Shown here one piece after another: positions 37,786 through 47,093 of a stretch of DNA of 55,373 nt. The stretch is from contig JAQVER010000012.1 of the NCBI GenBank assembly GCA_028697885.1, positions 1-55,373 on the forward strand, written 5' to 3'. A model generated the notes under the pieces. It did no database searches. It worked only from the letters and a program-made list of their open reading frames with translations, and was not told the origin of the DNA. This DNA comes from Desulfocapsaceae bacterium. GTDB lineage: Bacteria; Desulfobacterota; Desulfobulbia; Desulfobulbales; Desulfocapsaceae. Made by a program: the position numbers and the translations under genes. Within the stretch, counting starts at the first letter, position 1. Each line of letters opens with the position of its first letter.

Positions 37786-38855
37786 CCAAAGGCAATGATT
37801 CATATTCCATGACAAAGACACCATTCCGGCACATAGTTTTTCCAAAAGCACCGGCAAAAATTCTTATCATCAAACCCAGTGCCCTCGGTGACATTGTCCA
37901 TACCCTGCCTTTTCTGGCTGCCGTCCGCGCAACATTTCCGGCAGCAGAAATTCACTGGGTCGTGGCCAGGGGGCTGCATACTTTTCTTGAAGGTCACCCA
38001 ATGATCAACAGGTTATGGATCATGGATAAAGAGAGATGGAAGGAGATTTCCCGTTTCAGGGAGATCATTCCGGAAATCAACACATTCAGAAAAGCGCTGG
38101 CAGAGGAACACTTTGACGTTTCCATTGATCTCTCAGGACTCCTACGCAGCGGACTGATCACCTTTGCCGCCGGTGCCCGTTACAAACTGGGTTTTGCCGA
38201 CTCGGATGAAGGGAGTCCCCTCTTTTATACCCACAAGGTTGAAGGAGGAAGACAGATCCATGCCATTGACCGCTATCTCAAGCTGGCCGCCCTCATGGGC
38301 TGCGACACGTCACAGGTCAGCCATCCGATGCCTCCTTACCCCGCTGACAGCCCTCTGCTCTCTTCGCTTCCTGAGCACTTCTGCATTATCGCTCCCTCCG
38401 CAGGAAAAGAGGCCAACCGCTGGCCTGCTGATCGCTTTGGGGCACTGGCTGCGGGCTTGCCTTTGCGCTCAATCATTATCAGCAACAAGGCAGATGCAGC
38501 GGTGGCGGAAGCGGTCGTTGCGGCCAGTAAGGGCATGGCACTTAATTTGTCAGGACAAACCGGCCTCAAGGAGCTTGTGGCCCTGATTGCCAGGGCACAA
38601 TTTTTCATCTCCAATGACACCGGCCCCATGCATATCGCGGCGGCGCTTGGCATCCCGGTTTTTGCCATATTCGGCCCCGCCAACCCAATTAGAACCGGCC
38701 CTTACGGAACCATCCACACGGTCATTCAGGAACAGCTCCACTGTATTCCATGCTACCGGCGAAAACCATGTAATAAATGGACATGCATGAAGAATATCAC
38801 CGTGGAAAAGGTCAGAGAGACAATTACAAGAAGTGGCCTCATACACTCAACATAA
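37782..38855 (+). CDS. Glycosyltransferase family 9, heptosyltransferase-like
   Basis: 357 residues (an in-frame ATG at 37809 is an alternative start). GT9 motifs: ILIIKPSALGDIVHTLPFLAAVRATFP at the N-terminal Rossmann domain, with the Asp that acts in catalysis, and FISNDTGPMHIAAALGIPVFAIFGPANPIRTGPYG in the ADP-heptose binding half. A C-terminal CIPCYRRKPC segment is common in this family. It most likely adds heptose to Kdo or to the first heptose of the LPS inner core (WaaC/WaaF-like); the exact linkage cannot be read from the sequence. Confidence 0.92.
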   Translation: MTKGNDSYSMTKTPFRHIVFPKAPAKILIIKPSALGDIVHTLPFLAAVRATFPAAEIHWVVARGLHTFLEGHPMINRLWIMDKERWKEISRFREIIPEINTFRKALAEEHFDVSIDLSGLLRSGLITFAAGARYKLGFADSDEGSPLFYTHKVEGGRQIHAIDRYLKLAALMGCDTSQVSHPMPPYPADSPLLSSLPEHFCIIAPSAGKEANRWPADRFGALAAGLPLRSIIISNKADAAVAEAVVAASKGMALNLSGQTGLKELVALIARAQFFISNDTGPMHIAAALGIPVFAIFGPANPIRTGPYGTIHTVIQEQLHCIPCYRRKPCNKWTCMKNITVEKVRETITRSGLIHST

Positions 38856-38871
38856 ATTTTGAATCTTAATT

Positions 38872-39666
38872 ATGCGCACCTCACTCATTATCACCACATA
38901 CAACTGGAAAGAGGCATTGGAACTTTCTCTCCTCAGTGTTTTTAAACAGTCTCAATTTCCAAATGAAATCATTATCGCCGACGATGGCTCTGACAATGAG
39001 ACTCGAGAGACCGTTGAAAGACTGGCAAAGGAGTCTCCTGTTCCCCTTATTCACTCCTGGCAGCAGAACAAAGGTTTTAGGCTAGCCCGCAGCAGAAATA
39101 AAGCTATCGCGAAATCAACAGGTGACTACCTGATCCTCATTGATGGTGACATTGCCCTGGAGCAGCATTTTATTTCTGACCATATTATGGCAGCACAATC
39201 TGGATTTTTTGTACAGGGATCACGGGTCCTCCTCAACAAGAAGGCAACTCAACAAGCCTTGCAAGAAAAAAAAATCCGCATCTGTTTCTGTGCACCCGGC
39301 ATTGAAAACAGGAAGAATTGCCTTCGTTCCCACCTGTTATCAAAGCTATTTTCCTTTGGCAGTAAAAAACTCACAGGAATTAAGACCTGTAACTTTGCCT
39401 TCTGGAAAAAAGATGCCGAGGCGGTTAATGGATTTAATGAAGAATTTTTGGGATGGGGCCGAGAGGATTCAGAATTTACGGCAAGATTACTCAACAACGG
39501 CATCAAACGTCAAAATATCAGATTCAACGCCCTTGCCTACCACCTTTATCACCCGATGAATTCACGACAAAGCCTGCCAATCAATGATGCTATACTGGCC
39601 GACACTTGTAACAACAAACTTACCTGGTGTGACAAAGGGCTGTCCCTGCATCTTCAGAGACAGTGA
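38872..39666 (+). CDS. Glycosyltransferase family 2 with galactosyltransferase-type C-terminal domain
   Basis: 264 residues. The GT-A core shows LIITTYNWKEALELSLLSVF, IIADDGSDNET, RLARSRNKAIAKSTGDYLILIDGD, and a C-terminal FNEEFLGWGREDSEFTARLLNNG that matches the Glyco_transf_7C part of galactosyltransferases. It closes the plus-strand core operon, 16 bp after the heptosyltransferase, and its stop lies 4 bp from the stop of the convergent WaaE-like gene. Confidence 0.9.
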   Translation: MRTSLIITTYNWKEALELSLLSVFKQSQFPNEIIIADDGSDNETRETVERLAKESPVPLIHSWQQNKGFRLARSRNKAIAKSTGDYLILIDGDIALEQHFISDHIMAAQSGFFVQGSRVLLNKKATQQALQEKKIRICFCAPGIENRKNCLRSHLLSKLFSFGSKKLTGIKTCNFAFWKKDAEAVNGFNEEFLGWGREDSEFTARLLNNGIKRQNIRFNALAYHLYHPMNSRQSLPINDAILADTCNNKLTWCDKGLSLHLQRQ

Positions 39667-39670
39667 CAGA

Positions 39671-40471
39671 TCAAATACCTGATGATTTCGAGAGAGGTGG
39701 CGATTCCGGCAACTGCCATTGAGATTTCAACTCATGCAATTTGGCATACCGATAAAAAGTTCCTTCAAAGTTGCCAAGAGCAATGACAAAACCAGGCCAT
39801 CCGTCCAGAATCCCTCTTTTCAAAAAATAAAGCTTAAAAAATGACCAAAACCCGTGTGCTAAGGCCTTACCCATGGTCGCCTCCTTGCCATTTTCAACAA
39901 GCTTGATTGCCCCGAGCGTCGAATATTTGTTAGCCTTATGCATCACCTCTTCCAAATTTTTAAAAGGAACCTGCCAGATGGCATGATGCAAGAACCCTGG
40001 CTTGCTGGAAGAATTTATTGAATAAGCCTCATGCACCATATCCGGCCTAAAGACAAGCGTACCTTTTCTAAACAGTTGTGGTTGCCGGTAGTCGGGGTAG
40101 AAGCCAGAGTATTTGATCCATTGCCCCATGAAGAAATTCCTGCGCGGCACATAGTAGGCATCAACGCTCTTACCAGCATGAATAACTTCCAGGATTTCAT
40201 CCCTGGCCTCAGGAGTACAGCGTTCATCAGAATCAAGGCTGAAAATCCATTCATGGGAGCAGGCCGCCATCGCTCTGTTCCGCAAATCGCCAAATCCTTT
40301 AAAATCGACCTGAACAACCCGAGCTCCAAGCGACTCGGCAATCTGCACTGTATCGTCAGTAGAATGCGAATCTACTACAATAATTTCATCGGCCCACAAA
40401 ACCGAATGCACTGCAGCCTTAATCTTTTCGGCCTCATTATAGGCTATGATATAGACAGAGATCTGACTCAT
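39671..40471 (-). CDS. WaaE-like glycosyltransferase family 2
   Basis: 266 residues resembling the WaaE/KdtX group, inverting transferases that extend the LPS inner core. Signatures: VYIIAYNEAEKIKAAVHSV, ADEIIVVDSHSTDDT, FGDLRNRAMA, WIFSLDSDER and the late GFYPDYRQPQLFRKG. A membrane-associated helical tail follows. It lies 2 bp after the PilB-like gene on the minus strand and converges with the core operon, so it completes the LPS-core gene set on the other strand. Confidence 0.9.
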   Translation of the reverse strand: MSQISVYIIAYNEAEKIKAAVHSVLWADEIIVVDSHSTDDTVQIAESLGARVVQVDFKGFGDLRNRAMAACSHEWIFSLDSDERCTPEARDEILEVIHAGKSVDAYYVPRRNFFMGQWIKYSGFYPDYRQPQLFRKGTLVFRPDMVHEAYSINSSSKPGFLHHAIWQVPFKNLEEVMHKANKYSTLGAIKLVENGKEATMGKALAHGFWSFFKLYFLKRGILDGWPGFVIALGNFEGTFYRYAKLHELKSQWQLPESPPLSKSSGI

Positions 40472-40473
40472 GG

Positions 40474-42717
40474 TTAACGCGGTGGTGCTTGGGACGGTCG
40501 TCCACTGCCGCCGCTCGCAAGTTTGACAATAATCTGATTTGATTTCTGCAATCTGGTGACCATGGTTTTAAAAAGATGCTCGGAAACATCCGGATATTTT
40601 TTTATCACTTCTTCCAGCTTATCACCGGGAAATCGTTTCACCGAAGAACGTCCTTGGGAGATTATTGACGCGGCGCGCTGCTCACCCGAGATTGCCGCCA
40701 TCTCCCCAAAATATTCTCCCGGCTCGGTCAATTCAGCAATCTTTTTTCCTCCCTTGATGACTGTCAGCGCCCCACGAATCAATTTGAAAAAATCGATATC
40801 CCGATTCCCTTCACGAATAATCATATCACCATCTTCATAATTCTCCACATCGGGATTCACCAAATAGGCAGGGAGACTCTCTTCGTGGGCAACCGTGCGC
40901 CGCAAGGCCTCTTCAACACTGGTTACACCATCACGAACCTTTTGCAGAGCGGCCTGCCGCAATGGGACCATTCCGGACTGGATCGCCACCTTGCGCAGGG
41001 TGTCCTCAGGAACCTCAGCACTAATGGCCGTAGATACCTCATCGGTCACCTCCATCAACTCAAAAAAGCCAACTCGCCCTTTATAACCGACACCATTGCA
41101 CGCTGAGCATCCAACAGCACCATAGGTGACCAAGGTATCGACTTCATCTTCATTAAAGCCCATATGCACCAGTTCTTGCGGATCATGCATCACCGGCGTT
41201 TTACATTTCTGACACAGTTTTCTCCCCAGACGCTGGGAAAGAACCATGGTAACGGATGAGGCAAGCATAAAGGAAGGAATCCCGATATTCACCAGACGGG
41301 CAATAGTTGCCGCGCTGTCATTGGTATGCAGGGTTGAAAAGACAAGATGTCCGGTCATAGCAGCCTTGATCGCAATCTCCGCCGTTTCCAGATCACGGAT
41401 CTCACCCACCATGATAATATCAGGATCCTGCCGCAGAAAGGCCTTCAGGGCTGCGGCAAAGGTCATACCTACTTCGGCATTCACATGCACTTGATTGATG
41501 CCCTTGAAGTTAAACTCTACGGGATCTTCGGCTGTCAGAATCTTGATATCCTCACTGTTCAAAGAATTTAAAGCCGAATAGAGGGTAACCGTTTTACCGG
41601 AACCTGTAGGCCCGGTTACCAGCAAAAGCCCCTGAGGCCTATTCAGACATCGTTTCAGCATCTCGAAGGTTTCAACCTCAAAGCCCAGCTTGGTCAAATC
41701 AACATTCAGGGAACTTTTATCGAGAATACGGAGAACCACCGATTCTCCAAAAAGGGTGGGCAGGGTTGAAACACGAAAATCAACGGAGCGATTATGTCCC
41801 AATCGCATCTTAATGCGACCATCCTGAGGAATACGACGCTCAGTAATGTTCAGATTAGCCAGGATTTTAACCCGGGCAACCAGAGCGTTCTTAATCGTCA
41901 ACGGCAGATTCATCGATTTAAACAGAGATCCATCCTTCCGATAGCGAACCTGCATGTTTTTTTCATATGGTTCCAGATGAATATCGGAAGCACCCTCCTG
42001 CACCGCCTTGACCAGGATTCCATTCACCAGTTTGATAATGGGGGCATCCGAGGCCGCAAACTGCTCTTTTCCCTCTTTTTCCTCAGTTGACTCTATTTCA
42101 AAATCATCGGCAGCCTCAGCCACAATGGAACCGAAATCATCAATCTCGGTGACCGACATCTCCTCTTCAACCTTCTCACCCTGACCACTGCGCAAGGCCG
42201 CAACCTCCGCAGCATCAATACGATAATATTGCTGATAGGCCGCAATAATATCCTCTTCGGTGGAGACACAGACATTCAAGTCTCTCCCGATAATTTCCTG
42301 TAGCTTGGCAACTGCCTCCGTATCTGTCGGCTCCGCCATGGTAATCTGCAGGGTATTACCGGCAACACGCAACGGAAAAGCCATGAATTTTTTGGCGGTT
42401 TCATAGGGTAAGAGCTTGATGGCATCTTTTCCAGGCGGCTCATTACTGATGGAGACAGAGGTAATATTATGCTGGCGGTTGAGAAAGGTACTGATGGTAT
42501 CCCTATCAATATATTCCGCATGAATCAGGATGGTACCGAGACGCCCACCATTCTTCTTCTGTTGCTGTTTGGCGAACTCCAATTGAGTAGGGGTAATATA
42601 ACCAGCCTTACTCAGGAGCTCACCAATCTTATATTTTCCGGCCCCGGACTGGTCTTTTACTGTTCCGCGAAGACCCGTTTTCTGGGATGCTATTTTAGTA
42701 TTAGGTGATACAGCCAT
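40474..42717 (-). CDS. PilB/GspE-type secretion ATPase with C-terminal cyclic-nucleotide-binding domain
   Basis: 747 residues. About 30-165 form an N-terminal GspE/MshE-type domain (IGELLSKAGYITPTQLEFA). About 220-610 form the hexameric AAA ATPase: Walker A GPTGSGKT (369-376), Asp box, Walker B with MVGEIRD, and the Zn cysteines CQKCKTP and CSACNGVGY. Residues about 632-740 are an extra cNMP-binding fold ending GEYFGEMAAISGEQRAAS, whose Glu and Arg match the phosphate-binding cassette of CRP-type domains. PilB extends type IV pili and GspE powers type II secretion. No pilin or pilC neighbours are present; a WaaE-like gene follows by 2 bp. Confidence 0.92.
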   Translation of the reverse strand: MAVSPNTKIASQKTGLRGTVKDQSGAGKYKIGELLSKAGYITPTQLEFAKQQQKKNGGRLGTILIHAEYIDRDTISTFLNRQHNITSVSISNEPPGKDAIKLLPYETAKKFMAFPLRVAGNTLQITMAEPTDTEAVAKLQEIIGRDLNVCVSTEEDIIAAYQQYYRIDAAEVAALRSGQGEKVEEEMSVTEIDDFGSIVAEAADDFEIESTEEKEGKEQFAASDAPIIKLVNGILVKAVQEGASDIHLEPYEKNMQVRYRKDGSLFKSMNLPLTIKNALVARVKILANLNITERRIPQDGRIKMRLGHNRSVDFRVSTLPTLFGESVVLRILDKSSLNVDLTKLGFEVETFEMLKRCLNRPQGLLLVTGPTGSGKTVTLYSALNSLNSEDIKILTAEDPVEFNFKGINQVHVNAEVGMTFAAALKAFLRQDPDIIMVGEIRDLETAEIAIKAAMTGHLVFSTLHTNDSAATIARLVNIGIPSFMLASSVTMVLSQRLGRKLCQKCKTPVMHDPQELVHMGFNEDEVDTLVTYGAVGCSACNGVGYKGRVGFFELMEVTDEVSTAISAEVPEDTLRKVAIQSGMVPLRQAALQKVRDGVTSVEEALRRTVAHEESLPAYLVNPDVENYEDGDMIIREGNRDIDFFKLIRGALTVIKGGKKIAELTEPGEYFGEMAAISGEQRAASIISQGRSSVKRFPGDKLEEVIKKYPDVSEHLFKTMVTRLQKSNQIIVKLASGGSGRPSQAPPR

Positions 42718-42819
42718 TTTATCCTACAAATAAAGATTAAATATACACAGACCTGCAGTCGGAAGCCGAACAAAACTTTTCAGCTCCCAAAAGATACATC
42801 CTTTTTCCTAAAAAAACAA

Positions 42820-42850
42820 ACGGGTTAAAAAGAAAATCTTTTTAACCCGT
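42820..42850 (-). terminator. Rho-independent terminator after fhs
   Basis: A perfect 13-bp stem (ACGGGTTAAAAAG with its complement) around a 5-nt loop, followed on the minus strand by TTTGTTTTTTT. It lies about 90 nt past the fhs stop. Confidence 0.92.
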
Positions 42851-42938
42851 CATTGGTACTAATTACAAACCAGCAATTACAAATTAATAAATAATGCCGG
42901 CATCATTCGTAATTCGTAAATCCATATTCGTAATGCTA

Positions 42939-44702
42939 TTAAAACACGCCCTTGACCTTCCCAGTCTCCACATCAACATCCACACGCCGATAGGCCGGAT
43001 CTGATGCTGTTCCAGGCATCAGACTGATTGCCCCGGCAACCGGGACAACAAAGCCGGCGCCCTTATAGGTAAGGATATCACGGATGGGCAGCGTCCAGCC
43101 TTTGGGTACACCCTTCAGCTTAGGATCATGAGACAGAGAGAGATGGGTCTTGACCATACAGGTTCCCATCTCCTTCATATCGGGATCATCCGCCAGACGT
43201 TTCAACTTAGCTTGGGCCTCAGGGGTATAGGAGACGCCATCAGCTCCATACACTTCTTTCGCAATGAGTTCAATGCGTTTATCCAAGGGATCAGAGAGAT
43301 CATAGAGAAATTTGAAGTCATTGGGCTCTTCACAGGCATCTACTACCGCATCAGCAAACTCAAGTGCCCCTTCACCACCATGTTCCCAATGACGGGACAG
43401 GGCAACGCGGGCACCGGCTGCCTCACAGATACGGCGGACAGCCTTGATTTCGTTATCAGTATCCGTATAAAAGGCATTGATACAGACAACTGGATTGATC
43501 CCTGCTTTCTTGACCGTTTCTATATGATGGAGCAGGTTTTTACAGCCTTCCTCAACCCAACCCACATTTTCTTTCGCATACTCAAGCGGCATGGGCTTAC
43601 CAGGGACTGGAATAGGAGCACCGCCGTGACATTTCAAGGCCCGGATGGTAGCAACCACGACCGCACAGTTAGGTTTGTTGCCGGAGAAACGACATTTCAG
43701 ATTCCAGAACTTCTCAAATCCGATATCAGCACCAAATCCAGACTCGGTAACATTGTAATCAGCAATCTTCAAACCAACCCGATCAGCAATTACAGAAGAC
43801 TGACCAATGGCAATATTAGCAAAAGGACCAGCATGCACAAGAACCGGTTGTCCTTCCAAAGTCTGCAGCAGGTTCGGGTTCAAGGCCTGAACCATCCAGG
43901 CGGTCATGGCGCCATCCACTTCAAGATCAGCCGTAGTTACAGGCCTGTCCTGACGGTCATAGGCAACAACGATTTTACCCATCCGACGGCGCATATCAGC
44001 CAGATCATTGGAGACCGAAAGGATTGCCATAATCTCGGAAGAGACGGCAATGGCAAAGGAAGACTGCATGGTAAACCCGTCCATCTTACCACCCATACCA
44101 ATGGTAATATTACGCAGGGCCTGGGCACAGAAGTCAATAATCCAGTTGAATTCGACCTTCTTGGGATGGATGTCAAGCCGCTTCAGATTCCGCTTGGCAA
44201 GCTGCTCGTCAGTGTAGTTAGCCTCATGCTGCATCCGGGAAGTAAGTGCAACCATACCCAGATTATGGGCATTCATGATGGCATTGATATCACCGGTCAA
44301 ACCAAGGGAGAACTCAGTCAAAGGAATACACTGGGCAAGACCGCCACCGGCAGCAGAACCCTTAATGTTCATGGTGGGACCGCCTGATGGCTGACGGATG
44401 GCACCGATAACACTCTTGTTCCGTTTTCCAAGGCCCTGGACCAGACCCATGCAGCAAGTTGATTTTCCTTCGCCAAGAGGTGTGGGACTGATGGCAGTCA
44501 CATCAATGTATTTTCCATCGGGCTTATTACCCAGACGGTTCATGATTTTCTTGAAATCAAGCTTGCCGACATAATGTCCATGTGGCAGGAGTTCCTCTTT
44601 TTCAAGACCAAGCTTTTCAGCCAGTTCATAGACTGTTTTCATCCGGCTTTCCGCTTCCTGCGCTATTTCCCAGTCTGCATGTTTTGTTGGATCAAGAGCC
44701 AT
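42939..44702 (-). CDS. fhs: Formate-tetrahydrofolate ligase
   Basis: 587 residues, full length for the family. Fhs uses ATP to make 10-formyl-tetrahydrofolate from formate, the first folate step of the methyl branch of the Wood-Ljungdahl pathway and a source of one-carbon units. Visible: the ATP-binding loop [14 protein letters not shown] near 70-83, [22 protein letters not shown], and the C-terminal [23 protein letters not shown]. The start has GAGAGGAG 7 nt upstream. It is a single-gene transcript with its own promoter (44810-44838) and terminator. Confidence 0.97.
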   Translation of the reverse strand: MALDPTKHADWEIAQEAESRMKTVYELAEKLGLEKEELLPHGHYVGKLDFKKIMNRLGNKPDGKYIDVTAISPTPLGEGKSTCCMGLVQGLGKRNKSVIGAIRQPSGGPTMNIKGSAAGGGLAQCIPLTEFSLGLTGDINAIMNAHNLGMVALTSRMQHEANYTDEQLAKRNLKRLDIHPKKVEFNWIIDFCAQALRNITIGMGGKMDGFTMQSSFAIAVSSEIMAILSVSNDLADMRRRMGKIVVAYDRQDRPVTTADLEVDGAMTAWMVQALNPNLLQTLEGQPVLVHAGPFANIAIGQSSVIADRVGLKIADYNVTESGFGADIGFEKFWNLKCRFSGNKPNCAVVVATIRALKCHGGAPIPVPGKPMPLEYAKENVGWVEEGCKNLLHHIETVKKAGINPVVCINAFYTDTDNEIKAVRRICEAAGARVALSRHWEHGGEGALEFADAVVDACEEPNDFKFLYDLSDPLDKRIELIAKEVYGADGVSYTPEAQAKLKRLADDPDMKEMGTCMVKTHLSLSHDPKLKGVPKGWTLPIRDILTYKGAGFVVPVAGAISLMPGTASDPAYRRVDVDVETGKVKGVF

Positions 44703-44809
44703 ACTATTCTCCTCTCAAGGCAAAGGTTAAGGATCATGCAACAAGAGAGTCCAACACCAACAGGCATCTTTCCCCTTGACACATTTACATTTCATCATAA
44801 TTGATGATT

Positions 44810-44838
44810 CATATAACTAATTCTTAAAAACATGTCAA
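44810..44838 (-). promoter_or_regulatory. Sigma70-like promoter of fhs
   Basis: On the minus strand TTGACA, a 17-bp spacer, TATATG (4/6 to the consensus). It would give a leader of about 100 nt. A TCATCA/TGATGA inverted repeat (44792-44807) overlaps the predicted start of transcription. Confidence 0.7.
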
Positions 44839-44884
44839 TATCAGAGCGCAGACAACAAGTGAGAAAAAAAACAACTAAAATAAG

Positions 44885-44925
44885 AAAAGGCCCCTTGTCA
44901 TAATTTTGCAAACAAGGGGCCTTTT
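44885..44925 (-). terminator. Rho-independent terminator after thyX
   Basis: A perfect 14-bp stem AAAAGGCCCCTTGT / ACAAGGGGCCTTTT with a 13-nt loop, then TTTTCTTATTTT on the minus strand, about 55 nt past the thyX stop. Confidence 0.93.
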
Positions 44926-44978
44926 CTCATTCGTGCCTCAAGCCAGAAAGAGGCAGGGGGATTTTTTTCTTCTATTCT

Positions 44979-45908
44979 TCACATGAATAATTTTGGATAT
45001 CTTTTCTCTATCTCTGCCGCAAGAGGAATCATAACCTCACGCATGGAAGGTTCCGCGGCAGGTGAGGTCCGCAACCTGAAAATATGCTTCCATTCTGCCA
45101 GATTACAATAAACAATGATCTCAGTTTTACAGGAATTAGGTAATACAGTTCTGGCAGCTTGGGGCGTGGAGGTCTCAAGAAGTTGCAGGTAAAGATCCTC
45201 GGTCAATTCCATGGCCTGTTGCCAGAGTTGATATTCAGCAGAGTCAGGGGCAAAAAACAGGGGCCGGACAAATGTTACCTGGTTACCAAACTTGTCCTGA
45301 CTGTAACGGCAATAACGCTGGCTCTCTTGAAGAAATGAACAGGGACGGTGGCGAACAATTTCATGGGTAACAGCCCGATTTACAATAAATTTCACCCCCA
45401 GAAAGCGATGGCGCAACACAAGATTCGAGGCCAATTGTTCCACCTCCTCCAAGGGTATTTTCTCAACACCAATGAGTTCGCCCCCTTGTCTCTTCTGCGA
45501 TTGCCAGACACCTTCAAAAAGATACGGATGGCTGGCGCCAAGAAAATCAACCATGGCCTGCACCAGAGCTATCTCAGGAAAGGCAAGATACAACTCCCTG
45601 AACGTCCGGATTGAGCCCGTCACCAACAGACCGTTCTCCACCCGATCGACAAAAAGAAACTTGGGCTGGCAGCCCAGAAGATCTGTGATCTGCTGCGAAG
45701 TACAAACAAGACGCAGAGTCACAACCGCCATCTCCATGACTGAGTTATGCCCGTGTTCAGCAATCTTCTTCACGAAGGGCAACGCTGAACTCTCGCTGAT
45801 CTTCTCCTCGCTCTTATAACAGATACGGCCGCAAGCCTCCAACCGCACCGTAAGCGACGCCCGATCCAGATCGTCCTGGATCTCATAACTTGGATCGACA
45901 ACAATCAT
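44979..45908 (-). CDS. thyX: FAD-dependent thymidylate synthase
   Basis: 309 residues. ThyX methylates dUMP using methylene-tetrahydrofolate and FADH2. The signature RHR-x2-S is present as RHRPCSFLQESQRY near residue 187, preceded by AVTHEIV, which is typical. GHNSVMEMAV near the start is the flavin-binding segment, and LPNSCKTEIIVYCNLAEWKHIFRLR near the C-terminus binds nucleotide. It is longer than the smallest family members (about 220-250), as in other anaerobes. Its start codon abuts the nifS stop, so it is cotranscribed with nifU-nifS. Confidence 0.95.
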   Translation of the reverse strand: MIVVDPSYEIQDDLDRASLTVRLEACGRICYKSEEKISESSALPFVKKIAEHGHNSVMEMAVVTLRLVCTSQQITDLLGCQPKFLFVDRVENGLLVTGSIRTFRELYLAFPEIALVQAMVDFLGASHPYLFEGVWQSQKRQGGELIGVEKIPLEEVEQLASNLVLRHRFLGVKFIVNRAVTHEIVRHRPCSFLQESQRYCRYSQDKFGNQVTFVRPLFFAPDSAEYQLWQQAMELTEDLYLQLLETSTPQAARTVLPNSCKTEIIVYCNLAEWKHIFRLRTSPAAEPSMREVMIPLAAEIEKRYPKLFM

Positions 45909-47093
45909 CTATGCATCCACCTTCCAGAAGGGTGACATTTGACGCAACCCGGCAATAATGGGTGGCATTTTCTCCAGGACGAAATCAATTTCTGCTTCGG
46001 TATTATAAATACTTAAGGAATAACGAATAGAACCATGGGCAGCAGTGAACGGCACCCCCATAGCCCGCAGGACATGCGAGGGTTCGAGCGATCCGGAGGT
46101 ACAGGCGGAACCCGAGGAAGCACAGATATTATATTGATCCATGTGCAGCAAAATAGCCTCACCCTCCACATATTCAAAACTGATATTGGAGGTATTGGGC
46201 AGGCGATCGGTCTTATGACCATTCAACATAGAATGCGGGATGGCCGCAAGCAAGCCCTGCTCCAGTTTATCCCTGAGTGCCTTGACCCTGCTGTTTTCTT
46301 CAGCCATATGTGTAGCCGCAAGATCACAAGCACAACCAAGACCAACAATAGAGGCCACGTTTTCTGTCCCTCCACGCCGTCCTCTCTCCTGATGCCCGCC
46401 TACCAGAAAAGGTACAAAAGGAGTACCACGACGGACATACAAAACACCAATCCCCTTTGGACCATGGAGCTTATGGCCAGACAGGGACAGAAAATCCACA
46501 TCCAGCTCTTTCAGATTAATAGGAACCTTGCCCACGGCCTGAACCGCATCGGTATGGAACAAGATACCACGCTCTCTAGCCATCCTGGCCATCTCGGCAA
46601 TGGGAAAAATCACCCCTGTCTCATTATTGGCCCACATGATACTGACGATGGCTGTATCATCAGCCAATGCCTCTTCATACTTCTGCAAATCCAGGGTGCC
46701 ATCAGAGTCCACCATCAAACGGCTCAATCGATGCTTATGGCCGGTCAAAGTATCAAGGCTCTCACAGAGATTTTTAACAGCCGGATGTTCCACCCTGGTA
46801 GTGACGATATGACGCTTATCAGGAAATGACTGCAGTGCTGAAAAGATGGCAGTCGAATCACTTTCTGTACCGCAACTGGTAAAGACAATCTCTTCAGGAT
46901 CGGCCCCCAGTAGATTGGCCACCTTTTCCCTGGCCTCAGCGATTGCAGCCCCCACCTGTCCGCCGAAACGATGCATGGAGGACGGATTACCATAATAATC
47001 GCGGAGATAAGGCATCATGGCCTCCAGCACCTCAGGGGCAACCCGGGTGGTGGCGTTATTATCCATATACACAGCTTCTTCAGGATTCATCAT
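45909..47093 (-). CDS. nifS: Cysteine desulfurase NifS
   Basis: 394 residues, a PLP enzyme that takes sulfur from cysteine for Fe-S clusters. Seen: YMDNNATTRVAPEVLEAM, MWANNETGV, HTDAVQAVGK, the PLP lysine in SLSGHKLHGPKG and the sulfur-accepting cysteine in SSGSACTSGSLEPSHVLRAMG, in the NifS/IscS class I form. It overlaps nifU by 4 bp and is followed directly by thyX. No nitrogenase genes are nearby, so this pair is probably the general Fe-S assembly system. Confidence 0.96.
   Translation of the reverse strand: MMNPEEAVYMDNNATTRVAPEVLEAMMPYLRDYYGNPSSMHRFGGQVGAAIAEAREKVANLLGADPEEIVFTSCGTESDSTAIFSALQSFPDKRHIVTTRVEHPAVKNLCESLDTLTGHKHRLSRLMVDSDGTLDLQKYEEALADDTAIVSIMWANNETGVIFPIAEMARMARERGILFHTDAVQAVGKVPINLKELDVDFLSLSGHKLHGPKGIGVLYVRRGTPFVPFLVGGHQERGRRGGTENVASIVGLGCACDLAATHMAEENSRVKALRDKLEQGLLAAIPHSMLNGHKTDRLPNTSNISFEYVEGEAILLHMDQYNICASSGSACTSGSLEPSHVLRAMGVPFTAAHGSIRYSLSIYNTEAEIDFVLEKMPPIIAGLRQMSPFWKVDA

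Noticed and set aside
42851-42938. Short imperfect repeats containing ATTCGTAAT and an ATGCCGGCAT palindrome after fhs
   Set aside because: Low complexity and AT-rich; the nearby strong terminator explains the region well enough.
43128-44387. A 419-codon plus-strand open frame
   Set aside because: It lies antisense to fhs, which is full length with clear motifs; the antisense frame has no recognisable features.
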